This document shows positions 49,351 through 60,347 of a stretch of 64,000 nt of DNA, piece after piece. Both the position numbers and the translations under genes were made by a program. Below the pieces are notes generated by a model. The model saw only the letters and a list, made by a program, of their open reading frames with translations. It was not told the origin of the DNA and searched no databases. Position 1 is the stretch's first letter. Every line of letters begins with the position of its first letter. Source of the DNA: Plazaster borealis (lineage: Eukaryota; Echinodermata; Asteroidea; Forcipulatida; Labidiasteridae); assembly GCA_021014325.1 (NCBI GenBank), contig CM037464.1:1565001-1629000 (forward strand), written 5' to 3'.

Positions 49351-52123
49351 CGATTGCAACCATCTACACGTTGAGAAACCCAAACAACAATTCAAGGTTG
49401 CTCCATCACCAGTTGGAATATTAATAACCATGATGATGCGTGCATTACGCAACACGTGGCACGGACATTTTCACGGCTGGACGGCTGCAGTGAAAGACGA
49501 GAGCCCAAAGCACGAAATTGTGTTTGCTTTCGCTAGGTTTCAGTAACAATACCTTAATCCGATTCGCTGTTGTCGATTTGGCACGGTTGACATGATAATT
49601 ACGAAGATGCATCGCTAATTCTCTACGGTGATTATGTCAAAAATGTGCTACTGCGACAATTATTGTAGATGGATGATGAGACAGTGAGAGACTATACATA
49701 ATGCCCGTTGGTAATTTTTTTTTAAAAATCTAGACCATCGTTGAGGATGAAACATATGCTGCGGGTACGAATTGCATCATTTATGTGCCATCTGTCATGT
49801 GTATAACGATCATAACACAGTATGATAACTGAATGTGCTTCTAATTTCTAGCCCGTTTATCATTCAGCACTTTTCCCTTGGGTTTTCAACCAAGACTCGA
49901 GTACAACATAGGCCAATTAGGTACAAGGAAAAGCGTACCATAGTGTTACTTGAAAATGTGGAATTTATTAGACGCTGAGTAGGGCGCCCTCAAAAGAAGT
50001 TCCCTCGGCAATGCACATGTTTCTCTGTGATTATTTAAGTGTTAATAACAAGTGTTAAGTCTGTAAAAGCACTTGTTTTCGTTAACTAATTTTACCAGTG
50101 GATTAGTTTTTTATTCTTATTTATTTTATAGTGACAACTGTTTTTTTAAAGAGAGAACTTACGGAATTTAAAAGTTGAAAAACAAATACAAATACACAAT
50201 ATTAAACACCCTTAGATAAAAATAATAGTAAGACATGAACATGAATAGTAAAAATAGTTTTTATAATTGGCATATCAATGATTAAAGGCAATGTTTGAGC
50301 TGTGGTCTTTTCCGTTCTCGGTGTTCTTTGTCCCGACCGCACAAAGACCAAGCCTAAAGTATAATAACCAGTTATTGACGGCCACTTTCGGTAACTCCTC
50401 ACTGATACCAGTGCCATCGATCTGTTGGTGTCTTCGCCCTAAGCCGGCCCATTCAACACATTCCTCTCAACAATTGACTGTCAGGTTTCCAAGCACTCGA
50501 TCGTTGACTTCTTGTTTGTCCTATCACTTTATGTAGGTCCTTTCAGGAGAAAGTTTTGGAATAACAACTAGGAAGTGGTGTTTATCTAGGCGTTTGATAC
50601 TATTCCGCCTTCACGCTGTACACAGGAAAGACATGGAGAGATATACAAATCCCATTTCAATGAACAAACCTGTGAAAGTCATGTAGCATTCAGCAGTCAT
50701 ATATACTACAAGGTTTTCAATAAAATAACATAACATTCTTTAGAAATTTCAGAGGTTTGGTGCACATTCATTATTGGGCGTATGTCGATTTGACAAATCA
50801 AAACAAAAACTGATTCCTTGGCAGGTTTATCGTACCTTTAACGATTGAGACAGTTGCTTCCGAGTGTTAGTTTTCAAAAGTCTTTCCCAATTCCATCAGT
50901 TTTCCCTTGTTATCGATTCCATTATCACATTTCTTTATGAGGTAATTATTTGTTTTTTTTTACCATCTTATTATGCTAGTACGACATGGCTGTTAAAAAC
51001 AGCACAATCAGAATTCTTCATTGCTGAATCACGAATGGAAACAACCTGCAGACGACAACACAAGTTTAAATTTAACTGAGAGAATATGACTAAATCTGAG
51101 TTATGGAGTACATTTACATCGGGTTATCTGACATAATAATGCATGTCACCCTGTATAAAAGCACATGCGCCCCATCAATAAACTCAAAATTAAGACGAGC
51201 TTTCTAGGTCAGAGATAGGTATGGCCATTCTCACTCAACATTAAACATAACCAAATAGATATTCAATTTGATCTTTAGATCAGCTTGTATAATGTATAAT
51301 TGCTAGGTCATACGGCGTAATTGTATCTACAACACTGTGAGTTTGCTTGTTGCATCAGTAAAAAATGTTTGTAACAAAACAAAATCGGTTACTGATTAAT
51401 TGTTTCGTCATCCTAGGCTCGGTCACAGCTGATCACACGGAGGCCTTTGAAGCTGTCACACAAAGGAGGTGTTACCGTCTAAACCCCCGCTCAGCCGGGT
51501 GCCGCAGCTGCCTCGACACGCTTGTTATCAACCTCTCGTTAATACTCGATATTAAGTGAATATAACGAGCTTAATCCAGACAAGATCTCCGGGCATGCAG
51601 GTCTTGTCCTGGCGGTCTCTGATGATCTGGAGATTTCTGGATATTGATTAGTTTCTTTTGTGTGATGCATGCTACCTCCTGAAGGTACACAATGAAGACA
51701 AATGAGACTGAAATGCTTCATTAAAACCACACAATTTGATATTAAAAACTAGCATTATATTTTGTGGGAATGAATGAGGTGAATGGCCGCGTCTCCCGTA
51801 CCAGCCGAAAATTGCTCCTAAAACTGGGATTATAATTGTGTCCCTGGGTTTCTTATCTCATCATAAGAGGCTTATCATTAGTTATTGTAAGTTTTCGTAT
51901 GTCTTTGATCTTTTGTCTTGAATAAAACAAAATTTTGGCATTCGACACAGTAATGTTGTCTTATAAGATAAATGAAGAGAATGCTGTAGGGCTCTTTGCA
52001 GCCCACTTAATTAAAACAAGTAAAAGCGCCCTCTCTAGTATTTTCTTTTACATTCCATTAGAATGAGGGCGGTATACAATTTTCATCAAACCAGACGTGG
52101 GTGGTTTGCATGAAGTTTGAGGC
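49351..52123. other. Non-coding, nothing recognised
   Basis: No exon or repeat family identified; isolated GCGCCCTC words at about 49983 and 52025. Confidence 0.5.
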
Positions 52124-52675
52124 AGACTGTGCAAGTCTCGCGCATTATTCGAACTTCCGAGACAAAGATGGTCTTATTGAGTTTTATGTGTGCACTGTTT
52201 CTTCAAATGATTTAGTTTAACCATGGATGTATATTTCCATGGTTTAACGTAGTTTATGGATATAAACACAAATTATAATATATTGTTGGGAAAGTATTAG
52301 CAATTCAATAGTCCTGTATGAAGGTAAAATAGACTTGACATCCGCTTCTGGTTACTTGTTATGAACAATTAAGAATTTTGCCCAACTGACGTTCATGTTA
52401 TTATTAAACCTATGTAATGGTTGCACAAATTAGGGCTAAATTCGCAATTGGGGTTTCCAATAAAAAGAATCCTCGTCCCAAGTTTATATTTTGTTTCAAT
52501 GTTAAAAATTAACTTTTTTTTATAACAAATTCCTACGGGTATTTTTAGGTTCCAGAATGTTGTATAAATATAATTTAAAAAGAATATTTGATTTCATCAA
52601 CAAAATAATTATAGTCTTCGTCAGAATTGTTGTCTCGCTTTCGATACTTGCACAGTCTACAAACAAAATTTAGCC
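52124..52675 (+). repeat. Dispersed repeat, copy 2 (~550 bp)
   Basis: Diverged partner of the repeat at 43463, with many short indels. Contains a local palindrome AACCATGGA...TCCATGGTT near 52219-52253 that the other copy lacks. Confidence 0.75.
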
Positions 52676-52853
52676 TCTAAGTTCCGAAGTTCAAAGATAC
52701 CTCCTATATTCGGCATATTTACATTTATTTAAATTGGAGAGCAAAGAGACACTTGGTTTGAATTTGTCATTTGTCATTTTGTGTCATTAAATAATTATTT
52801 TATTCGTTCCAAAATATGAGATAAAAATACACTCATTATTTCTTAGACTGGGG

Positions 52854-52975
52854 CGCAATTTCATGGCTCTGCTTACCGTGAGCAAAGAATCAGAGTTTAT
52901 GGGAGCAGGTAAATTCCGCTCTTACATCAAGCGTATTTCACGGGTTATAAGAGAATTTTGCTTGTGAGCGTGTGT
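52854..52975. mobile_element. Partial copy of the CATGGCTCTGCTTACC element
   Basis: Left terminus CAATTTCATGGCTCTGCTTA (52856-52875) is intact. Internally it has CATCAAGCGTATTTCACGGG, the reverse complement of the corresponding part of the 55592 copy. The right terminus is not recognisable. Confidence 0.55.
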
Positions 52976-53087
52976 ACTCCACATTAGATATTCTTCACAT
53001 TATGTGACATAAGGGGCATCCTCTACCCTAGTGGTCATGAAAAATTAGAATTATTTTTTCCATTAAACCCCTGGGGGTCAATTAATG

Positions 53088-53129
53088 TGCTGCCAAAGTT
53101 ACCCCGGGTTTGGGGCAACTTTGGCAGCA
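53088..53129. repeat. Inverted repeat of TGCCAAAGTTACCCC
   Basis: TGCTGCCAAAGTTACCCC (53088-53105) and GGGGCAACTTTGGCAGCA (53112-53129) pair at 17 of 18 positions with a 6-base loop. The same motif recurs as two direct copies at about 53444-53475, suggesting the ends of an undefined element of about 390 bp. Confidence 0.7.
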
Positions 53130-53443
53130 TGTTTTGTGTTAAATAGAGAAAAAACAGAAAAAAAGAAAGATTGATATAGATGTAAACGATGTGTTTTCTT
53201 TACATTTTATGTCACGCACAGTGATTAACAAAACCCAGCCTCGTTCAAAAGGTTTTGTTAATAAGTTATACATATATAAAAAAAAAATAAAAAAATACAT
53301 ATATATATACACATATTTTTTAATAATTTACTCTGAAAATGTAGATTAATTACAAATATAAACTTTAAAGGTTACCTGTTTCCTAAACATAGAAGCTGCA
53401 CATCGCGATTTTACCCCCGGTTAAAAAAATTAATGCAACCCTG

Positions 53444-53475
53444 CCAAAGTTACCCAGGGTGCCAAAGTTACCCCA
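53444..53475 (+). repeat. Direct copies of TGCCAAAGTTACCC
   Basis: TGCCAAAGTTACCCAGGG is followed immediately by TGCCAAAGTTACCCC. These echo the inverted repeat at 53088-53129. Confidence 0.65.
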
Positions 53476-54255
53476 TCTTACGGTACTACTACTATTATTA
53501 TATGTAGCAGCTTGCTCTAATTTATTTGCATGCGTGTACGTCAAGGATCACGACGAGCGCCCTTTAATTGCATGTTCTTTATGGTCAAACGTGAAGCGGA
53601 AATTAAGGTCAGCTTAAACAAATAAAATAATAATAATAATAAGAAGAAATCAAAGATTTGCAAAATTGTTTACAACCAATTAATAATTTCTAAATTTAGC
53701 CCTTTTTGTATCCAAACCATATTCAATGGGTGAAGTTAATAAAAAGCATCACAACACAAGTTCCTTTCAAAAACAACTGCCACAATAAACGCTGTAGCTA
53801 CTATTCAAGGTGCCCGGAAGTTCAGATTCTCGCGAAAGCTCGCACGCTCTCGAGGTCAACTCGCAGTCTTTTGTGGCGATGCAGAATTCCTTGCTATTGA
53901 ACTGCTAGTTCAAGCACTCCGTTAATGCCGTTGTGATAAACAATGATTGTTTGTATTAAGTTATTTTTTTCTACCAAGACGCCCTTGTCGGCTTTAACTT
54001 AACGAAGACCACACGAGTTGTCTCTTTGTCAAACCTGCCAAATCGATGGTTTCGTGGTCCAATGTGAACAATCAGCCAGTTTGGTCGTGCACGTAAGAAT
54101 AAACGAACGTTCATTAACTCTTGCCCCATTTTACAAAAATTGTTGTTGTTTTTTTTTCTCAGCGCGTGACGCTTATTATGGGAAACCTAGCTTTCAATAT
54201 GAAACTAGCTCAATCGATAGTAAGTAAATTTTAGTCTTTACGTTGGCCTTTTCGC

Positions 54256-54636
54256 TTAAAGGAACTGTACACGTTTGGTAATTACTCAAAATATATAATT
54301 AGCATAACAACTGACTTGGTAACGAGCAACAGAGAGCTGTTGATATAAAATATATAAAACATTGTGAGAAACGACTCCCTCTGAAGTAACGTAGTTTTTG
54401 AGAAAGAGATAATTTCTCACTAAAATAATAAAAGACTTCTTGCAAGAAGCCTTTTATTCCTATCTGAAAGCACACAAATTTGTACAAGTGTTTTTTCTTT
54501 CATCATTTTCTTGCAACTTCGATGACCAAAATTGAGCCCAAATTTTCACAGGCTTGTTATTTTATGCATATGTTGGGATACACCAAGTGAGAACACTGGT
54601 CTTTGACAATTACCAAACGTGTTCAGTGCCTTTTAA
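54256..54636 (-). mobile_element. TTAA MITE subfamily A, copy 4 (inverted)
   Basis: TTAA at 54256-54259 and 54633-54636. Carries GACTTCTTGCAAGAAGCC internally. It lies 384 bases from copy 5 in opposite orientation, so the two form a large inverted repeat. Confidence 0.85.
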
Positions 54637-54717
54637 AAGCATAGAACATGTATACAGTGCTGTGGTGTAAGACTAAGAGTATAGTAGCTTTTATGTTCAA
54701 GTCAAGGTTGCAACCAA

Positions 54718-54920
54718 ATGGCTACGGCTTACAGCCAGGTACTCCACATGCATGAGTCACAACGTTTCAAATATTGTAGTAAACGACGTCCACATAAGGC
54801 TGCATCAGAATTTGCGGCTACAGCTACGGCTACAGCTGTTGCTAAGGGTGTCGCTAAGGACGTCCGACCTGTACATGACGCATGACGAAGCGATCCAGCC
54901 GTAGCCGTTACCATAGCCAC
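54718..54920. repeat. AGCCGTAGC fold-back element, copy 2
   Basis: Contains TGGCTACGGCTTACAGCC at the left, GCGGCTACAGCTACGGCTAC in the centre and CCAGCCGTAGCCGTTACC at the right. It sits inside the spacer of the inverted MITE pair 54256-55396. A third weak trace of the motif is at about 43352-43372. Confidence 0.55.
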
Positions 54921-55020
54921 CAATAGACACCTAGCATAATGACGTCACCAACCCAAAAGCAAAACGTAGGTCAATAAGAAGTACTATCATCTGAACATTG
55001 CTATAATAATTTGGTACTAT

Positions 55021-55396
55021 TATAAGGCATCGTACACGTTTGGTAATGGTCAAAGACCAGTGTTCTCACTTGGTGTATCCCAACATATGCATAAAATAAG
55101 AAGCCTGTGAAAATTTGGGCTCAATTGGTCATCGAAGTTGCAAGAAAATGATGAAAGAAAAAACATCCTTGTTGAACAAATTTGTGTGCTTTCAGATAGA
55201 ATAATAAAAACTTCTTGCAAGAAGTTTTTATTATTTTAGTGAGAAATTACCTCTTTCTCAAAAACTACGTTACTTCAGAGAAAGTCGTTTCTCACAATGT
55301 TTTATACTATCAACAGCTCTCTGTTGCTCGTTACCAAGTCAGTTTTTATGCTAATATATATTTTGAGTAATCACCAAACGTGTACAGTGCCTTTAA
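55021..55396 (+). mobile_element. TTAA MITE subfamily A, copy 5
   Basis: Right flank TTAA at 55393-55396; left flank is TATA (55021-55024), probably a mutated TTAA. Interior is very close to copy 2 and includes the full palindrome AACTTCTTGCAAGAAGTT. Confidence 0.83.
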
Positions 55397-55591
55397 GCCC
55401 CATAACATGAGCCTCGGCTGCTGGACATGCGAGTTCAAATTCATGTGAAAAAATTTAACCAGCCGACTTATCAAACTAGTTAGTTTGCATTTTTATTAAA
55501 TGTTTGTATTTTGTGTGTGTTAACTGAGCCGCCCGGCTTGGCTTGATGGTGGGCCTACTTCACATCCCTCCTGGGGGAGGGCTTGTCAGCG

Positions 55592-55840
55592 CCCAATGTC
55601 ATGGCTCTGCTTACCGCCGAATTCTGCGCTTACGATCACCATTCTCCGCTTACTGTGCAAGCGCCGAATTTCTGCGCTAGCTGTGTAAGCGAAGAAGGCC
55701 TAGTAACGTGGAGTACCCACGCGCATGCCCAAGCAAACATTCCCTGCTAACCTATGAAATACGCTTGACGTAAGCGCGGAATCCACTGTTTACTGAAGCG
55801 CCGATTTTTTGCTTGTGGTAAGCAGAGCCATGAAATTGGG
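55592..55840. mobile_element. MITE-like element with 24 bp TIR (CATGGCTCTGCTTACC)
   Basis: Left end 55592-55615 and right end 55817-55840 match in reverse complement at 23 of 24 bases around CATGGCTCTGCTTACC. The interior is rich in GCGCTTAC/GTAAGCG motifs. About 250 bp, no coding. Confidence 0.75.
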
Positions 55841-55959
55841 TCCCGGTCTTTTATTGTCAAAGTGATTTTGAGAACCAAATGGTCAGCCACTTTGTTAGGT
55901 GTCTTTTGGTCAATATTGGCTTTCTCTGTCAGGGTTATTTTGTTTTTATGTTTTGCTTC

Positions 55960-56130
55960 TATGCTGCCCAAAAGTACGTTGCAATACATGATATTTTCTT
56001 CCTTTGTTTCGTGTTTTTTTATGTTATTTTTATGTTATTTTTGTATAAACTGTATGAATGTAGATCCTATAACTGATGTGCAATTATTTGTTTAAATGTT
56101 TGCTGGCGAATAAAATGAAATGAAATGAGA
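55960..56130 (+). mobile_element. Probable 3' tail of a LINE (non-LTR retrotransposon)
   Basis: AT-rich sequence ending GGCGAATAAAATGAAATGAA, i.e. a pentanucleotide (AAATG)n tail. Short tandem tails of this kind are typical of L2/CR1-like LINE 3' ends (established). No reverse-transcriptase reading frame is left, so the copy is 5'-truncated; its left limit is uncertain. Confidence 0.45.
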
Positions 56131-57734
56131 TCCAAACTGGGCTGAAACTATAATAAGCGTACACAAACAGCAACAGGGCCAAGACGACAACATGTTTTTT
56201 GTTTGTTGGCTTGTTGGGGTGCTAGGGTGTTGAGGGTGTTTGTTTGCCTTTTCCCCTTCTTCCCCCTCTTTTGTTTTGAGGGGTGGGGACAAACTAGTGT
56301 GTTTGTGGGGGGGGGGGGCTGAAATTGGTATAAAACTGCAGGTGTTGTCCAAATTATATAGTGATAGTCGAATATCATACAGCATATAATGTGCGACTAC
56401 AGTAGACCCTTCTTCAACCCTTCATTGATGTAAATTACCATTTACTATTAATTGAAGATACACAACTCTTTTTAAAAAACTCATCATGGCGTTGGAAATC
56501 TCTTTATGGTTGATTGAATTCGCTCTAACACTTTCAACGCTGTCGAACTACTTCCCTTGTTCTACCCTTTACTGCTTTATTAGAGTGAAGCTGCAAGGAC
56601 AATACTAGACAACCTTCAATCATAATTAAACCCTCAACGTGTTTGACCAACTGTTGTCATGGCTATGGGGCGTTTTACAGTCAACCAACTGAAAAGTGAA
56701 GTACAATAGAATTGCCAAATTATGTGCTAGCTGAGTGTACAAGGGGGAATTCGTTAAGGGTTGACATTTTCCAATTCATTCAATAATTAGTCTTGTTCTA
56801 GTTCCTGATATTAAACCTCATCTTTGACAGCAACTTGCGTTTTAGCTGCGTCAAGCGATCAAATATTTGTTCACCGCCCAATCACGACCCAATTCCATAA
56901 AGCCTGTAAGCAGGTATATATTTGCTTACGTAGCGGCCATTAGTATAATTTTTTTTCATAGACTTTGCAGCTAACCTTAAGACAAGCAGAAGGCACGCTA
57001 GCTTGCCGGTGGCTCCTGCAAGCAGATGAGTGCCGCAACAATGCTAATCTTAACAGTGTTGTCACTCCGACAGAATTATTTTCCCAAGATGACCACCTGA
57101 AATTTCCCAAGATTTCCCAAGAATACAAAAATCCATACAAAACCCCTATGATCTCAGTAAATTGCATAAATTCATCACATAAATCAATGATACAATATTC
57201 AAAATGTCACAAAAGGGAAGTACTTTCAACCTTAGTCTTGGTTCGATTGCATACAACAACAGTTCAATGGATATCTTGTTTGCGCATGGGTAAATTACTA
57301 CGGGAGAAGCACAGTGCATACATACACGTCGTGCACAAGCCAAGTACGCGTATTTTAAGCCCTGGCGGCCTTTCAACTTTCGCATTATAGTACAGTGACG
57401 TCCTGGATATCAGGGTCCATTTCTGAAACGGGTATTTTTTTCAAAGCTTCATAACTCAAATCTTACCTGCAAGAAGCCACTAATTTCACCGGATTCACAT
57501 TCCATGACAGCATTTTTCTGCGATGGGTTTTGGACGTCATTTTGCACGTCTCTTTTGGGCTCCATAGATCTAAGCCCATCAATAAGTGATCTGCCAGGCC
57601 GCTCTGTGAGTGATACGCATGAATTGTTATGATCCTTTCCGCGTGTTGATTCTTTATGCTTCGAACCCACGAAGTGGTTGCGAAAAAAAACACAATTTAT
57701 AACCAGCTATTCAGACCATCATGTCTGTGTCTCT
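56131..57734. other. Non-coding, with one long open frame of doubtful value
   Basis: G/T-rich tract about 56200-56260, poly-G 56307-56318, and an open frame 56971-57390 preceded by an acceptor-like CTTTGCAG. No recognisable protein. Confidence 0.45.
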
Positions 57735-57790
57735 CTCAGTCAAGTGCCTCAGCCGGGATTCGAACCACAGACCACTCGACCTGAAAGAGG
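57735..57790 (-). repeat. SINE-like fragment with B-box
   Basis: Minus strand carries GGTTCGAATCC (57756-57766) in the context GTCTGTGGTTCGAATCCCGG, then TGAGGCACTTGACTGAGAG. Resembles the 3' half of a tRNA-derived SINE. The head is missing, apparently cut off near the long-TIR element that begins at 57799. Confidence 0.4.
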
Positions 57791-57798
57791 GGCTTCAG

Positions 57799-58220
57799 GT
57801 CAAATTCAGTTTTGTGATGCACTCATTTTTAAATAGGTTGAGTCTTTATGAAAATGGGGGGACAATTAGAAGTCTCCGACCCTACGTTAAAACGGTGTAA
57901 AATGCCGTTGTGTTTGCTACCCTTCAAGTGCAATTTTTGTCAACATCCAAAAACGTTCGATGACGTCACATTTCAAATTATAATGGTCTGTACGTTTTTG
58001 TACAGAATTGTTTTTGCTCATTCCTGAAATTTGATGATATTCAATCAAAACGGCAACAGACTGACGTCACGTTTCAAATTTCGCTCTATGAAAGATAATC
58101 AGGTAAAAATTACATTTTTCATCTTTTTTAACGTTAGGCTGGAGACTTGTAATTTTTTTTACGACTGTCATGAGGAATCTATCCATTGAAAAATGAGTGC
58201 ATCACAAAACTGAATTTGAC
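57799..58220. mobile_element. Long-TIR element with perfect 32 bp ends
   Basis: Left terminus 57799-57830 and right terminus 58189-58220 are exact reverse complements over 32 bases (containing GTCAAATTCAGTTTTGTGAT). Similarity continues inward to about 95 bp per arm (AAGTCTCC...ACGTTAAAA against TTTAACGTTA...GGAGACTTG). Two direct TGACGTCAC boxes lie inside (57961 and 58062). No coding. Perfect ends imply a young insertion; no clear target-site duplication was seen. Confidence 0.85.
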
Positions 58221-60299
58221 GTGAGAGCCCGTGTTTAAGGCTGTAAGGTCTTTGCCATTACTGTTCCCTTTTCTAAAGAAGCCCTCTTTATGGTATACCT
58301 TGGACTAAGAAAACTTTGTGGGGAAGCGTGGCTCCATTGTTTTAAGACCCCCTCCCCAACAAGGGTGCTTGCATTAGCCCCCCTATGGTGAATAAATTAA
58401 AGTGACAACACATCGCTGATCAAGTGAATTTACTTTCGCTTGTTGGTATCGTTGGACTCTCATTTCCCCCGTTCTAAACAGTATTGTAATGGATCTTAAT
58501 AATTTAGGATGTTTTTCCTGAAAATGTTAATGGATCTACGGCGGTCTTTCGGTTGTTAAAATCATCTCATATTAATATTCATCACCATTGTTGTAATAAT
58601 GGGTAAGTGCTGACAAGGACAATAGAGTCTCATCAATTTAAAAAAAAACCCCAATTGGTATACAGTGGACCATTTTACAATGTTTAATACCGAACGACTG
58701 TTACATGTTTATTTCATGAGCACTCACGACAACACAAATTTGATGGCACGTTTGCAGTCAAACGCCGTCAGCCTCTTATGCTTTTTGTTTCGTCGTCGTC
58801 GTTGTTGCTATTGTTGCTGTTTCTTTTAAACTCTTCTTTATAACTACCGACTTTAAATTTCGTACAGACCATTATCAAATGTTTACAAATGATCATGGAC
58901 TTCCTATATAGTCACACGGTTTTTACACAGCTCAATGGAAGATAGTTATATTTTATGAAGGTTTTAGGTAAACGATTTTGTTTTTGTAATCAACTCAACT
59001 TTGATTTGTGATGAAAAAGGGGGAACATCTAAAACCTGGTGTACCTGATGTTTTTAAAACCCTTTACTAAATGTGGTAATAATGAATATCAAGTTTCTCA
59101 CATGACCAGTGTAGTGTCTTGCCTGCCAGAAAACGTCCTGTAGTGTACAATGTGACAATGGTCTATAGTCTGTAATAATAAATATCTTTCATTGTACTAT
59201 TGCTATTGTTTTGCGCATTTCTACAATTTTATGATTGTGTTATTAAAAGCAATGATTTAAGGTCGAAACAGTTTCTAAATCATTTGATGTACAAATATAG
59301 GGTTTTAGCCAATAGTCATTAATAAGACCTAAGATGTTTGCATTGGGGATAAAATGTTTAAATTGTTATCTCTAAACCAGACGGTGTTTAAGTCTCGCAC
59401 GTCCTGGAACAATTTTGGGAAATCTCGCGAACATTACCAGTAACTCCCGCAATTTAACGGTAGAAAGGGGGGGAACAAAACAGAACAAAGAGAGAAAAAA
59501 AGAACAAGAACAAAAACATGATAACGGTTATCGAAATATCGTAAGCGGTGTCCTCAAGTGAATTGCTAATTCATCTACAGTACTTTGAAAGTAATATTAA
59601 GAATAACAGATTTATCTGTATTAGCCTTTTTGATATGGTGGACACTAAAGGATTGCACTGTTTAGTTTGGGTGATTGTACAGACAGATTTACCCAAACCC
59701 AGTAGTGTCATAATATTGTGTCCACCATATCTCAAAATGGCTTATAGGATTGTTACTGGTATGCACCTTTTAATCTATAAGATTAAATATTAAAGATTAT
59801 CATATTTGTTAAAAAAACAAAAAACAATTCTGTATACTGTCTTTAACTTTCAGCGCCTGAAAAAAAGGAACTTTTGTGTATTGCGTATTTGATGTTTTTT
59901 AAATTCATAAAACGTTTGAGAAGGCAACCTCTTTGAGTTTTTTTTTTCTAATATCTTGCAATATTATTTATTGTTTCATACTTTCATAATTAAAAAAAAT
60001 ATTCAAATACAGTAAAGTTGTGTCATCAAAGTTCGATATAAACATTTATATCTAGCAAATCAAATTTCTCCGGTGACATAATTAACATTGTATGTTTATT
60101 CTTTCAATAGGGATAACGAAGTTATAAATTTTTCATAAAAAGGCCGTCTGGCATTTACAAAAATAACTTATTTTTCACTCTGACTCGCCTGTCAACTCAT
60201 TGCATTAAATTAACATAATGATTGAGGAGAATAGACGATAATCGACAAAATTTTTGGATGTTGTCATACATTCTAGTCACGCACGTCGGGTTAGAGTGC
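58221..60299. other. Upstream intergenic region of the secreted-protein gene
   Basis: Contains a (GTC/GTT)n run near 58790-58825 and the fold-back at 59629. No other exon seen. Confidence 0.5.
59629..59736. repeat. Fold-back repeat, ~108 bp
   Basis: TTTGATATGGTGGACAC (59629-59645) and GTGTCCACCATATCTCAAA (59718-59736) are inverted with a 2-base bulge. A second inner pair, GTTTGGGT and ACCCAAAC, is nested. It lies in an 81-codon open frame that is probably incidental. Confidence 0.75.
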
Positions 60300-60347
60300 C
60301 GCTAGTCAGTTTGAACTGGGGCTATACTTTCATAAACCTTAGATGCA
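60300..60347 (+). promoter_or_regulatory. Putative 5' end of the gene: initiator-like TCAGTT
   Basis: TCAGTT at 60306-60311 matches the metazoan initiator with the A at 60308, giving a 5' UTR of about 40 bases before the ATG at 60348. No TATA box is seen about 30 bases upstream. A further upstream non-coding exon is equally possible, so this is tentative. Confidence 0.25.

Noticed and set aside
49243..49455. Minus-strand open frame with a long cysteine run
   Set aside because: Pure translation of the CAA/CAG microsatellite.
55862..56095. Hydrophobic open frame as a membrane protein
   Set aside because: The T-rich sequence is better explained as the 3' untranslated tail of a LINE; two frames give similar hydrophobic runs.
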